A stretch of 64,000 nt of DNA from Blastomyces gilchristii SLH14081 (Eukaryota; Ascomycota; Eurotiomycetes; Onygenales; Ajellomycetaceae). Positions 44,617 to 56,193 of the stretch are shown in pieces. Both the position numbers and the translations under genes were made by a program. Location: NCBI RefSeq assembly GCF_000003855.2, contig NW_003101662.1, positions 498,441 to 562,440 on the forward strand, read 5' to 3'. The first letter of the stretch is position 1. Every line of letters begins with the position of its first letter. Below the pieces are notes generated by a model, which saw only the letters and a list, made by a program, of their open reading frames with translations, made no database searches and was not told where the DNA came from.

Positions 44617-46180
44617 ATGAGCAACAAATCCCTTGAGCAAGCTCTAACAAGCCTCCTCCCCACCCATGCCGAAGCTCTCCCGCCAGAGCTCGTCAAACAT
44701 GCCTCAAGTCTCCTCGCTCAGTCGCGCACCTATGGCAGTAGCTTGAAACCAGAAGAAGAAATCGCTAGGTCCTACGTCTGCGCAGAAATTGCTTGCAAGC
44801 GGTGGGTTGGATCCCTCCCCCTTCCTATCCAGACGAGAAAGCCCCGAAACAAAATCCCATCCATCACTAGCTAATCAAGCGCGATTATGTACATCCATGT
44901 ACATGTGAATATCTATGTGTAGATTAAGGAAACCTCTCAAACTGCCGCCTCTCTTGGGCAGGCCGCCATGTCCACCCCGCGTATACAAGAAGATATATAC
45001 ATATCTCGAGCAGGCCCTACTGAAATCATCCACGACGGGTTCGAGTCGAGGAGACTTCCGCACCGCGGCCGCAAGCCCTAATACCTCCGCACCAAATACA
45101 CCAAGAAAACCCACAGGCGCATCCATGTCTCTGCGAACACCGTCAAAGAATAATTCCCCAGCCATTTCGACGACGGCAAATGGCTCCCCACTTAAGCGCC
45201 CTCTTCCTACAACACCATCGCGGAAGGTAACGAATAATAGTCGGTCGAAGGTATCGCTGCACGGACGGGGGACCAATGGGATTTCTAGCAAGAGTGCAAT
45301 GAAAGATGCTCCGTCGTGGACAATGCCGCTTATTCGACGGGTATGTAAAGCATTGGCTACGCCTACAGCTACCTCAACGCCCCTCTCGCGCCCTGCAGTC
45401 TCGACCTCCTTACCGCCACATATCTTTGCTGGGCTCTCGTCGATTCTCTCTTACATCTCTGAAATGGCGAAGCCGGGGGATCGGAAACATACACAATTCC
45501 TCTCCCCTCTTATCACAGCGGGGACGAAAACGACTACGAAGGGGCATGGGCCTGAGGCTCAGGATGAGAAGACTTACATAGATAGAATCACCACGTTGAT
45601 CGTGGCTGTGTATTTCGTTGTGCTTGCTCGTCGGCGGCGGCCCGTTGCGGCAAAGTCGTCATCCGCATCCTCGCCGTCCTCCTCAACTTCACCTCCAGCC
45701 GAGAGCTTGGACGTGGATACGTATGTGGAAATGGCTACTGCAGCGCTAGCGAGCGTTGGCTTGGAAGGGCAAACATACGTAAAGGACGTGGATGTCTGGC
45801 TCTCCATCATCATGACGCAGAAATGGACTGTGGGAACGGAGTGGTTTGACAATATACCTGGACCTGCGAAGAGGGTTAGTGACGATGTAAATGGAGATCT
45901 GGAAGCGGAATTGGCAGAAGGAGCAGGCGACCAAGACGACGACGATGACGACGATGACATTGTTAGCCCGCAAAAGAGGAGAGTGATCCGGCGAGAAAAT
46001 CAGCGGCGAAGCGAAAATGGTGGTGCGACGGCAAAGGGCGGTTTGCAGCCTGGCCTGGGCACCATGATGCAGGATCGTCTCAATTGGTTGAGCGAGGATA
46101 AGAAGGAGGAGTATTTAGAGTGGAAGGAGGGGGTTATGGAAAAGATACGTGCTATTGAAAATGGGATGATTTCTGCATAA
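44617..46180 (+). CDS. ORC6: Origin recognition complex subunit 6
   Basis: Orc6 is the smallest ORC subunit, with a TFIIB-like fold, needed for MCM loading. Exons 44617-44801 and 44923-46180 join in phase 2 (GTGGGT donor, GTGTAG acceptor) to 480 aa. The N-terminal domain runs MSNKSLEQALTSLLPTHAEA... EEIARSYVCAEIACKRLRK and a PRVYKKIYTYLEQAL segment. A Ser/Thr/Pro linker follows with several SP/TP sites (for example NTPRKP, RTPSK, TPSRK), likely CDK targets. The C-terminal region has PLIRRVCKAL, DVDVWLSIIMTQKW and GTEWFDNIPG, then an acidic Asp run. This assignment rests on overall fungal Orc6 resemblance. Confidence 0.88.
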
Positions 46181-46547
46181 GAAGAAGCGATCTTCGTTAG
46201 TTTGTGGGAGCTAGTGTGCTTTTATAAATATGATGTATGATAGATGGAATTGATACCCCTTCTTGACTTTCTTAGACGTGTAGAATGTTCAGAACAAAAA
46301 TTACATACTTATACTACATTGAACAAGAGTTGGTAACCAACCATATAACGCCGTCTTTGATCCAATTGCCATGTCTAGATAAAAGGTTTTATCTACATGA
46401 TTGCGTCAAGACAAATCCGGCCATCTAAACCCCGACATCATAAGAAACGCTAATAGACTCGGAAATTAAAATAAAAAGTAAAACTGAAACGATTTCCACG
46501 CAGAAGAAGATACCAAGGCTTGTTTCCGCGCGACAGCAACAAGGAAA
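46181..46547. other. Convergent ORC6/QNG1 3' region
   Basis: The 367-bp gap between converging genes is AT-rich and has no coding potential that I can see. Confidence 0.5.
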
Positions 46548-48097
46548 TCAGTACCAGATACTCCTCGTCCGATGATGCGGGATAGTCTCCTTCCCTTCCC
46601 CTTCCATCTCCTTAATTGTATCATACAGGAGAAAATCAATCAAGACCGCATTCACACCCAATGGATACGCCTCATCCTCTTCTTCCTCGTCATCCTCGCC
46701 ATCGCCCTTCTCCACCAGCTGCTTCTTCTCATCATCCCCCACATCCTCCTCCCCTCCAGCACCTCTCACAGAAACAGATCCAGACGCCACCGCTGACCCG
46801 GACGCCGTGATTGCTTGCGGCGTCAGTTCCGCGTATGTACCCGGCCGTGCCATTTTGGCATGCTGCTTCTCGATCTCTCGGCGGATCAGCTCTATGCACC
46901 AGATGCTTGTACCGCGCAGCTCGGTTTCCCACTTGTGTCCGCTCGGTAACACTTTGCGTTGGCGGATGTGCGTTTCTAGTGGAGGGGAGTAGAGTAGACA
47001 GCCGAGGGTATGTAGCATTTGGGGGATGCGGTAGTCTATAGCAATACCGTTAGAAACCGTCTAGAATGAAGAAAGGAAAATATATCAAGAAGAAGATATA
47101 AAACAAACGTACCTGCGAACATGGTGAGTTTATCTATGTCGTGGAATTTGCCGTAGGATTTGCCGCGGAAGCAGGCCCAGAGGTCTGCGACGAGGATCTG
47201 TGCGCGCTTGTAGAAGCGTACTTCCCTCCCCTCGAACCGCATCTTGTCGCTGAAACATGGGAAGTTATCTGCGAGCAGGTTCACGAGGACTGCAGCAGAG
47301 CCGTTAGCTTCTTCAATGCAGGTTGTGAAGCTGCAGCGGTATTTCTAGAACACGAAATTAGTTTATTATTCCAACGTCAGTATTCGCTTATATATATATA
47401 CAGATGAATACTCACATCATAAAGAATCTTCCCAGCATCACGGAGACAATCGACACGTTCTTTGAACATGGGGATTTCCTCATCCGTCGCGGATCGGAAG
47501 ACATGGCGCAAAACTTCGTCTGTGCATTCGTCTTCGTTCTGCCAGAAATCAGAGCTCGTGATTGGGATCTCTGATAATCTCAGCTTCATGTCTCGAAGAA
47601 ATATATTACTACCTTCATTTCCTACAGCAGAAAAAAAAAAAAAAAAGAAAAAAGAAAAGAAAAGAAATTGTCATACCTTCATCAAGCGCCCTCTGCAACG
47701 CAGCCACTAGGCTCCAATACCCCTTCCACCTCTTCCCTCGATACTCTATAGCAAACTGCTTCGACTCATCCGTCTCATCCGACCAGAAGCTAAAATTCAG
47801 CAAATCCATCGTGAATATGAAATCGACTGTGCTTTCATCCTTGGTCTGCGGGTGCAGTTCATGCTCTGCCCACTTCTTCGTCGAATACCGCTTCTTCTGC
47901 ATCAGCTGCCAGATGGTCTCCGCTGCGGCTTTAGTCCTGAAGGGGTCCAGTGCCACGTCGATAGAGTTGTCGAAGACATGTTGGGCGCTGGCAAGCACTT
48001 TTGTGTCTAAGGCAGGCCCTGATTTGGCTGCGCGGCCGATTCCAAGGGACTGGCGGAGCAATTCCAGCAGCTCGGGGTCTGCTTCATCGTCTGACAT
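46548..48097 (-). CDS. QNG1: Queuosine 5'-phosphate N-glycosylase/hydrolase (DUF2419, queuosine salvage)
   Basis: The enzyme releases queuine from queuosine 5'-phosphate so it can be put into tRNA wobble positions. Exons are 47677-48097, 47416-47570, 47113-47344 and 46548-47035, giving 431 aa; donors are GTATGA, GTGAGT and GTACGT. The start is MSDDEADPELLELLRQSLG; the in-frame codons upstream have no ATG. Family segments are VDFIFTMDLLNFSFW (substrate pocket), YRGKRWKGYWSLVAAL, ITSSDFWQNEDECTDEVLRH, RFYKRAQILVADLWACF and MFADYRIPQMLHTLGCLLYS. An acidic insertion with EGDGEDDEEEEDEAYPLG-like composition sits before the final domain and is unusual. Fungi cannot make queuine and must import it. 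Confidence 0.92.
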
Positions 48098-49994
48098 GTT
48101 TTCCTTCTTGGATATTGAGATCCAGGCGGTTTGTTTTATGCCTATTACGCCAGCTCTTCTAGTGGACTCAGGTAACAAGAAAGAAGTCGGAAACCGAAAA
48201 CAAAAAAAGCGAAAATAGAAAATTCAGCCTATATACGCTTTTGATATCATATCATCGCGGATGCTGTATGATAACCACAGTGCTTTTTGTATGTAGTGGT
48301 CTTAAATCTGTCGGGAAGAGGCAGGGATAGACCGCTGTTTCAAAAGAGGGGCAGGCCAGTTCTTGACTGAATTACTGCTTGCACGGAAGAGGAAAATTGG
48401 AGGTTTACCAAGAAAAAATATATTAGAACAAATACAGACAAGTGAATTTGATAGTGAAACCCTTCTATCAATTCAATATCAAATTGAGAATTTAGAAATA
48501 TCATGAACCTGATTAGCAACTGGCCGAAAAAGAAAAAAGGGTGCTCTGATGTCGAAACTTACGTAATGAGGGTAAAATACACCCGCCATGTCGTAGACTC
48601 GCGAATGTGGGTCAAAATAAAGTTCGCTTTCTATGGATCCCGTACGAACTTTAATTTTCTGTTTTTGAGCCGCAAATCATTCTATGAAGAGCTACAGGGA
48701 ATTATGGATATTGTTGAAGTGCGCGAATCAGAAACCCCGTGGCTGATTACCTGCTTCTATGCTCTACAACACTGTCGGTACTAAAATGCCTCCTTATGCC
48801 CGGGTGTGTTACTAACTTACTACAGCCTGGCCTTGTGTGAGGGCCGTGCCGTGCACCGGTAGAGTTTCCTGCAAACATGTTCGCAGCATACATTCTTATT
48901 AGAGACGCTCACGATTCCCGCCCTTGAAAGGTCGGTGCCTCGTCTTCAGAAGCTGATGAGGCTGGTGGAATGCATATTTTGCCAGTGGAAAAGGATTAGG
49001 CATATGACAAAATGCTCTATCAAAGCTGGGATGCTGAAGTTTGGGACTTAAATTGCCAGCAGATATTTCCAGTGATGCTTCAGGAATGTGAGATTATCTT
49101 GACTAAGATTGACATTGATGCTAAATCTACTATTTATCTTTCACTCATGAAAAACAATATTGTGTTTAGAGAATTCTGGGCAATTGATGAGGTTGTTGCA
49201 TTGAGATGATGAAGCAATATTGAGGTGATTGTTCATAAATGATACATGACATGCAAGCTGTTATGTCTCAGCACAAGATGAGGTTATCCAGTGAAAACCA
49301 TAATGAATAAGCAATACTTGAATAATATATAGTTCATGTAGTGATTTTAGAAAATAGTATGATCATGAATTATAACTCCTTTTAGGCACAAAAATCTTTT
49401 AATTGCTAGCTGTCAGGATATCTGTAAGATTCCACCAGATTTTGATTCTTTATTCCAGCTATCATAGTAACAAATTAGAGTGTATGCAATTGCTTCAAGG
49501 AAGAAGAAAGAAGAAGAAAAATCAGAATTGTTTTTTTGGCCATTAACGCTAGCATTTGGCTGTTAATTACATGGTGACTATGTAATTGAAGGTGTTTTCA
49601 GGACAGAGATAAAAAAAGGAACTATGAGAAGCAATACCAAGGCAGGGAGAGGCAGCAAAGAAGTGAGTTTGAAGTGAATTGGTATATAGGTCTCTGTTGT
49701 GTTGCCAATATTGGTTTTCTTTCTGCTGTGATCTTCATTTTTTCTGTTCTGATGTCACTCCTGTCGCGTCGCATCCATCTTTGCCAAGACCAAGTGCCTC
49801 CTCGCCAGTTCTTGAAGCTCCTTTTTAATTAAGCTGTGAACAAACCACTTTGGACTGGACCTGTCAACCGCTCCCTACCTACTACAGCATCCTCGTCTGC
49901 TTCATTTGGACGTTCACTTTCCAGAGCATCCTGTACCGTCATCCCTCACCGCATCCTCTGCGCGCAGCGCGTATGGAAGCTCTCTAACTCAAGC
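48098..49994. other. Intergenic, including a CpG-depleted block
   Basis: The stretch is 1.9 kb between the QNG1 promoter and UBA2. From 48942 to 49764 it is almost free of CpG (listed separately). The last 230 bp are C/T-rich and look like the UBA2 promoter and leader. Confidence 0.5.
48942..49764. repeat. CpG-depleted block, probable decayed transposon
   Basis: Over about 820 bp I find a single CG dinucleotide (near 49547). Stops break all frames. A short frame at 49012-49209 with spaced Trp/Leu/Ile vaguely recalls a Copia-type Gag start but is not enough to call. It has the same composition as the block at 25057-25662, but I see no shared sequence between them. Confidence 0.45.
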
Positions 49995-52417
49995 ATGGAT
50001 AAGTTCCAACACCAGCCACTGGGCTCTCTTTTAACCAAGATAAAGAAGGTTTGTCAACAGGCAATAACCCAGAAATATATTGATCCCGGCTGACTTTTAT
50101 CAATTCTATCTAGTCCCGCGTGTTTTTAGTTGGCGCAGGTGGCATTGGTTGTGAGCTGCTGAAGAACCTTGTGCTCACCGGGTTTGGGGAAATCCATATC
50201 ATAGACCTCGACACAATAGATCTCAGCAATCTGAACAGACAATTCCTCTTCAGACAGGAGCATATAAAAAAGTCCAAGGCATTAGTATGTCCTATTCAAC
50301 ATTTATACTACATTTATCATCACTAATTTTATGATTTTTCGTCAATTAGGTCGCAAAGGAAGTCGCCAGCAAGTTTCGTCGAGATGCCTCCCTCCACGCG
50401 TATCATGCCAATATTAAAGACCCGCAATTCAATATTGAATTTTTTGAGTCATTTGATATCGTGTTCAATGCATTGGACAATCTAGATGCACGCAGGCACG
50501 TGAATCGCATGTGTCTAGCGGCAAACGTTCCTCTGATTGAAAGCGGCACGACAGGTTTCAACGGTCAAGTGCAGGTCATAAAAAAGGTGGGGATACTGGG
50601 GCCTTTTCCAATTGTAGGCATAGAGGCTTACACGAGCTAGGGACGTACCGAATGTTATGACTGCAATCCGAAGCAAGTGCCAAAGTCATTCCCGGTATGC
50701 ACAATACGGAGCACTCCAAGTCAGTCCATACACTGCATCGTATGGGCAAAGAGCTACCTATTACCGTGAGACTCTTCCTATCCTTATGACAATCTTTTGA
50801 GCCCGCTGACAAGACTCTCAGAGAGCTTTTTGGGGAAAGCGAAAGCGATCCGGAGGAGTTCGACCATTCTGAAGACGCCGAAAATGGTATGCATATGGTT
50901 GGAAGCCCTATGAATTTCTTCCTCCATAAGACCACTAACACCATCTATTTTAGCGGAGGAGATTGCAAATTTACAAAAAGAGGCTCAAGCTTTACTTTCT
51001 ATTCGGCAATCAATGGGGTCTGATAATTTTGCGGAAAAAGTTTTCACCAAGGTTTTCAATGAAGATGTGGACCGACTACGAAAAATGGAGGATATGTGGA
51101 AGGCAAGAAAGCCTCCGCAACCCCTATCATTCGATCCCTTACAGCAAGAAGCGACCGCGGTGGACTCAACTATATCTTCGGATGACCAGAAAGTCTGGAG
51201 TCTGGTAGAGAATTTCGCAGTTTTTAAAGACAGGTACTACTATCTCATTTCAGTGCGTGCAGCTGCTGTTTTTGAAGCGATAAACTGACATTATATAGTC
51301 TTGGCCGTCTATCACGGAGGCTGCAGGGACTCGAATCTACAGCTGCGGATGGACATAAACCTATTATAACTTTCGATAAGGATGACGAGGACGCCCTCGA
51401 TTTTGTCACCGCAAGCGCGAATCTCCGATCTTATATCTTCGAAATCGAAATGAAATCGAAATTTGAGATAAAACGTGAGCACTGAAGCAAACCCCCTTGT
51501 AAATCCGTCGACTAATCGAATCAACTCTGCGAACAGAGATGGCTGGGAATATCATACCAGCAATTGCCACGACCAATGCCATGACAGCAGCAATGTGTGT
51601 TTTACAGGCGTTTAAAGTGCTAAAGGACGAATATTCTAAAGCGAAGATGGTCAGAGACCCTTCTTTATAGGTCTCAAATTACTATTTCTCACGCAGCAGC
51701 AGGTCTTCCTCGAGCGGTCAGGCGCCCGCGCTATAAATACTGCAAATACGAGCCCCCCTAATCCTCAATGCCCAGTCTGCAGCGTGGCGCAAGGAAGGAT
51801 TTCAATCGACCTCCAAAAAGCAACACTGAAAGATTTGGTTTACGATGTTCTTCGTGGACAGCTTGGGTACGGTGAAGAACTCTCCATCAGTAACCAGATG
51901 GGGACCATCTACGACCCGGATCTCGATGACAACCTACCGAAGAAACTTAAAGATTTGGGAGTTTCAAATGACAGTTTTCTCACGGTTGTTGATGAGGAAG
52001 ATGAGAATACTCGAGTGAACTTGGATTTGCTTGTGTTTGAACGGTAAGGACATTTATCACTGTTTATGTTCTTGGTCGAGCGTCTACCGGAAGTCTATTC
52101 ACTAACAATAAAAATATAGATCATCAACCGACACAACAGCAAAACCCATCTCCCTCTCAACAGAGCTGGTCATACCCAGAAAACCAGCCCTTGACAATGC
52201 TAATGGCGGGGTAAACGTCAATGGGGCCATCTTGCCAGCCAACGGAACCGTCACGGGAAAGCGGAAACGGGAAACAGACGAAAATCTGGAAGACAAGGAC
52301 GATAAATCGGCGAAGCGCCTTGCGAAAATGTCCGTAGCGGCTGGTGACGGTGATCTCCTTGAAAAGCCTATCATCCTAGAAGACGATTCCGGAACTATTC
52401 TGATTGATGATGACTGA
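49995..52417 (+). CDS. UBA2: SUMO-activating enzyme E1 catalytic subunit
   Basis: With Aos1 it adenylates SUMO and forms the E1 thioester. Ten exons (49995-50048, 50114-50284, 50350-50586, 50641-50765, 50822-50886, 50954-51233, 51299-51474, 51537-51649, 51703-52043, 52120-52417) give 619 aa with frame kept throughout. Visible motifs: nucleotide-binding [13 protein letters not shown] (from residue 24), [12 protein letters not shown], catalytic Cys174 in [12 protein letters not shown], zinc Cys159/162 (ECYDC) with the partner pair in PQCPVC, and [19 protein letters not shown]. The ubiquitin-like domain contains [13 protein letters not shown]. The tail has TGKRKRE and ends in acidic residues, with a SUMO-interacting-type PIILEDD. 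It is the most intron-rich gene here. Confidence 0.95.
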
Positions 52418-53336
52418 AAATTGAGCCTCGATTTCAACACGCAAAGGAAATAAAAAAATAAAACAAGCACGATAAAAATTTGGCACTCGCTAAGCTCTAG
52501 TTTCTTGAATTGCATTCGATCGCATGCATGAGAAGTACAGCCTTCATTACTTAGCTGTACTCGAGATTCCAGCTTCCTCGATGGGAAGCTCCAGCCCTTA
52601 CCACCCCGTTCTCTTCCCCCTCTCTCCTTATGTTGTACCCCTTCAAATATTGTGTAATTGCATACATTCATGTGCCCGCCATTCACAGCGCAATTTCTTT
52701 TCTACGGTGGAAAGAAAAAATAAGAAAGGGAAATAAAAAGCATGCTATGAACAGAAAATTTCGCTTCTTCCCCTTCCCCTCTTTTTTATGCCTATTTTGC
52801 TTGTGATATTACCTTTGTTTCCTTTTCTTTTTCTTTCGGGATATATGGTTGGCTGGCTAGGTAAGTAAACTCTTGGTAGGGATGGATATATTTTATTTAT
52901 TTATTTATTTTTCTTCTCATTTTTGTTTTCCACATTGTCTGCATTTCTACAGAGATTTTGCATATCTGTGGAGCAGGTCGGCTGATTTCAGGTTAAGCGG
53001 GGGATGGAAAGTTGCATTTGTGTCCAGCGGCTGCATATTGTGTTTTTTCTCAGAGGATAAGAAGACGAACATAAAATCTTAGGTCGTTTTATTGTGCTAA
53101 AAGCCCTGAAATAGGAATATACACAGGTTTAGAAAGTATTATATTCTCATTGATGTCTCTGCTCTGCTTCTAGACATAATTCCACCCGATACCCTTACAT
53201 ACGATAAAAAAGTATATGGTACATGCCTTTGAACCAAAATAAAGCCGCTCTGAAACGTGAGAATAACGCAAGCTCCATTTCCTTTCTTTCCTTTATTTAT
53301 TTATATAAGTTTCCTCCTCACCATATTAGCGCACGT
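52418..53336. other. Convergent UBA2/reductase 3' region
   Basis: The 919-bp gap is T-rich, with an (ATTT)n tract near 52890-52910. Open frames are short and random. Probably long 3' UTRs. Confidence 0.5.
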
Positions 53337-54766
53337 CTACACCGCACTCAATCCCCCATCCAAATTCAGCACGCAGTTATTAGCATACTGGTTCGTCGCG
53401 AGGAAAACTGCGGCATCGGCAACTTCTTCCGGTGTGCCGAAACGATGCAACGGAATTGATTGTAGCGCCTGCTCGCGCACTTTGGCGTTTAGGTCTTGAG
53501 ATTTTTGAAAAAAAAGAAATGGGCAAACGTTAACTATCTTCCCCGCCACTAACGTAACCAAACCAAATTGAACAAGAAGACTGGATATCATACCCTCAAC
53601 CATCTTCGTCTCAATATACCCCGGCACAATGACATTGGCTCGCAACCTCGCCCATTCCCTTGCGCCTGCGCTCTCCGCTGCGATCGCGCGCGTCAGCGCT
53701 ACTACGCCTGCCTTCGTGGATGCATACGTCGCGGCGCCCACGGCACCCCCCTTCATGGCGTGGAGCGAGGATATGTTAATAATGCATTTCGTGAAAGGGG
53801 TTTTATTGGTGGCGTTTTCGTCTGTGAATTTTTGGCGGGATGGGGACCGCATTGCGCGCCGTGCCATGGTTCGGCAGGCGAAGATTGTGCCTTGGAGGTT
53901 TGTGTGGAGCATGGTGGTGATGTGTTCGTCTTTAGTTAGCGGGAAGAGGGAGGTGTAGGAGATTCCAGCGGCGTTGGTGAGGATGTCGACGGTGTCCTGT
54001 GCGTGATTTTTGTGTTTGTATTAGGCCTATACAGAAAACAGAGGTTCAGTTTGTCTAAAGGTGTATGACATATAGATATATATACCATTAATTTCTTAAT
54101 CTCATCACCCCAGAAAGCTGGGTTTCCGACATCCCCGACGGCGAGTGTGAAGCGTGTTCCCAAATAAGATATTTCGCAGGCCTTCGCAGCCGCAATGCTG
54201 ACGTCGTGCGGTTGATCATGTATCACGTTATCGTATTCTATACTTTGGATGGGCGAGATTGCTCTTTTTGCTTCGTCACGAATATCCACTCCATCATTTT
54301 GCGGGAGGTTGTCGAATGATGATAACTCATTGTCTCCTTCTAGATCCCTAACAGCTTCCTCTAGCCTGTGTTTACTCCTCCCGACAAGAATCACCTTTTC
54401 TACACCTTCGCGTAGAAATCTGCGTGCAATTGCAAGGCCAATACCAGACGAGGCCCCCGTAACCATACACGTTAGCCCTTTGAGCGGTGGCTGGTTTGGA
54501 GGCCACTTTGAGGTCAGGCTAAACATGCTTGACGTCTTGGTCCGGTCATGGTTTGTTGAGTAGCTCCTGGAAAGCTGCAGCTGTTGTAAATGGCGAAATT
54601 CTAGCCCTACTGATAACTGGGAAGTGATCGCACGTCGGTCTCGTCTCGAGAGTGAACATGTCGCACCCCGTACCTGAGGACTTAGGGCTGCGGAGATCCA
54701 ACAACCGCAGCCTACCAGTCCCTGAGACTGGAAGCGTGAAGGAAATGAAGATAGGCCGGGAGGCAT
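53337..54766 (-). CDS. Mitochondrial FabG/OAR1-like short-chain dehydrogenase (3-oxoacyl-ACP reductase)
   Basis: Probably reduces 3-oxoacyl-ACP in mitochondrial type II fatty-acid synthesis. Exons 54086-54766, 53594-53996 and 53337-53494 give 413 aa (GTATAT and GTATGA donors). The first ~80 residues are Arg/Ser-rich without acidic clusters, like a mitochondrial presequence. The cofactor motif TGASSGIG is at 103-110, and NAAG follows the first splice. The catalytic Ser is in IINISS (303/304) and Y318-x3-K322 is in TYASTKAG. The end VLNLDGGLSAV is typical of FabG. A ~100-residue stretch between the cofactor motif and NAAG is longer than in bacterial FabG. The presequence and length favour Oar1; another SDR activity is possible. 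Confidence 0.85.
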
Positions 54767-55209
54767 AGTGAGTTTTTATGTAGTAACAACACTCAACAAT
54801 GATTATTGAAGCGGTAGACGATGGTTCCTGCGTTTTCAAGTTAGTAAAGTGAAAAAGTAGTGGACGGCCCGTCACTCACCCATCCATCTGAATATACATA
54901 GATTTATGATTTATAGATATATATATATGTTACGAAATGTCTTATTGATAAAAGTATTTCACTCTACCTGATGGGAGCAATAGATGGGTAATCAAAGTGT
55001 GACGTTTCTTCAAGGAGCTCAATACAAGCTCGTTCATGATATGATATGATAAAAATTAGAATTAGTCGCACCAAAAAACAAAACATCAACATCCTCAATC
55101 GTCCATATAGCTAAAATTAATCCAAGTTCTAAATAGCGATCACAATGGTTTCGATAAAGATAGAAAGAATGAAAGAATAAAATATTTTAAAAAACATGAC
55201 AAAAAAGAA
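54767..55209. promoter_or_regulatory. Reductase promoter region
   Basis: The 443-bp gap between the reductase start and the tRNA is AT-rich with a (TA)n run near 54918-54928. No gene seen. Confidence 0.45.
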
Positions 55210-55306
55210 TGGACAATCAGGGAATCGAACCCTGGACCACCCCCACGTCGTCGGGTCAGCTGATCTCCGGTGCTAAGGGGGTATTATACCACTAAACCAA
55301 TTGCCC
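55210..55306 (-). tRNA. tRNA-Ala(AGC) with an intron
   Basis: Read on the minus strand, the acceptor arms are GGGCAAT and ATTGTCC with discriminator A. Position 3 is G and position 70 is U, the G3:U70 alanine identity pair. The D arm is GTT-AGTGGTAT-AAT. The anticodon stem is CCCCC/GGGGG with loop TT-AGC-A. An intron of about 25 nt follows position 37, the canonical place. The T arm is CAGGG-TTCGATT-CCCTG. The arms fit a normal nuclear tRNA decoding GCT/GCC. The exact intron edges are uncertain by one base. Confidence 0.93.
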
Positions 55307-55620
55307 ATGGAAAGATGTCAGCGGACACACAGCCGAGGTATATAAGTTAACCAGGCAGCAGAGCCGCATCCAGACCACCTGACTTCGCGACTCGAATTTG
55401 GCGACTTCAAAAATTATATTATTAATTTTAACTACAAGTACATGTATCTTTGTTGTCTTATGAGATAGTTAACCCGACTCCGCACTGGTGTCAAGCTCTC
55501 ATAGGAAGCTATGTACGCCCGATTCTACCACCCATCAGTCCAATATCAACCGGCTTTTTAAACCTTTTATCCCAGTAATTTCCAACACCATCTCTCATCC
55601 TTCGCGCTATCCCCAGAGTT
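55307..55620. other. tRNA-Elongin C intergenic region
   Basis: The 314-bp gap lies between the tRNA 5' side and the Elongin C start and probably holds both promoters. AT-rich sequence near 55415-55440. No gene seen. Confidence 0.5.
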
Positions 55621-56193
55621 ATGTCTGCCAGACCCTCCCCGCCGGAGTACGTCACGCTGGCCTCCAACGATGGATTCGAATTCATAATATCCCGCAGTGC
55701 TGCCTGTGTATCTGGCACTATACGACGCATGTTGGATCCGGCAAGTGAGTAACTATCCTCTAAACTCATCAACTTTTTTTTTTTTCTTTTTGCGCACGCG
55801 ACCCCATACTAAGCATGCTTCTTTAACCAGGCAACTTCTCCGAAGCCGTTACAGGCCGCTGTGTTTTTGAGAACATGAAGTTCGTTTTTGCGCCCCTCCT
55901 TCCTCCCCCATATCCAATTTCCAGCATGCAGGACGCCAACAGACGAATGCCATTGCTGACCCCCCTTGCTTCCTCTCGTGTGCTATTATAGTGGAGTCGT
56001 GCTCGAGAAAGTCTGCGAATACTTTCTTTACAACGAACGGAATAAAGGCCAGACTAACGTGCCTGACATGGAGTTTCCGCTCGAGATGTGTCTAGAGCTA
56101 TTGATCGCGGCGGATTATTTGGATAGTATGTTCTTCTTCTCTGCCTATCCATACGGATGCATGGCGGAGCGCTAATAATTATCTATAGCTTAA
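55621..56193 (+). CDS. ELC1: Elongin C (Skp1-like), four exons with a 5-nt last exon
   Basis: Elongin C is a Skp1/BTB-fold adaptor of cullin ligases and Pol II stalling complexes. Exons are 55621-55744, 55831-55879, 55992-56125 and 56189-56193, giving 103 aa, the family length. It starts MSARPSPPEYVTLASNDGFE; family segments are IISRSAACVSGTIRRML, GRCVFENMNGVVLEKVCEYF and VPDMEFPLEMCLELLIAADY then LDT. The last junction (A|GTATGT ... CTATAG|CT-TAA) makes the normal -YLDT end. Without that splice the frame would add 17 residues with no family match and stop at 56175. Donor 2 is GTTCGT, which is weak. Confidence 0.88.

Noticed and set aside
16736..52417. Ubiquitin-like pathway cluster (NEDD8 E1, SUMO E1, Elongin C, Asi3 RING)
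   Set aside because: The genes are spread over 40 kb among unrelated ones and have separate promoters; this is coincidence rather than a system.
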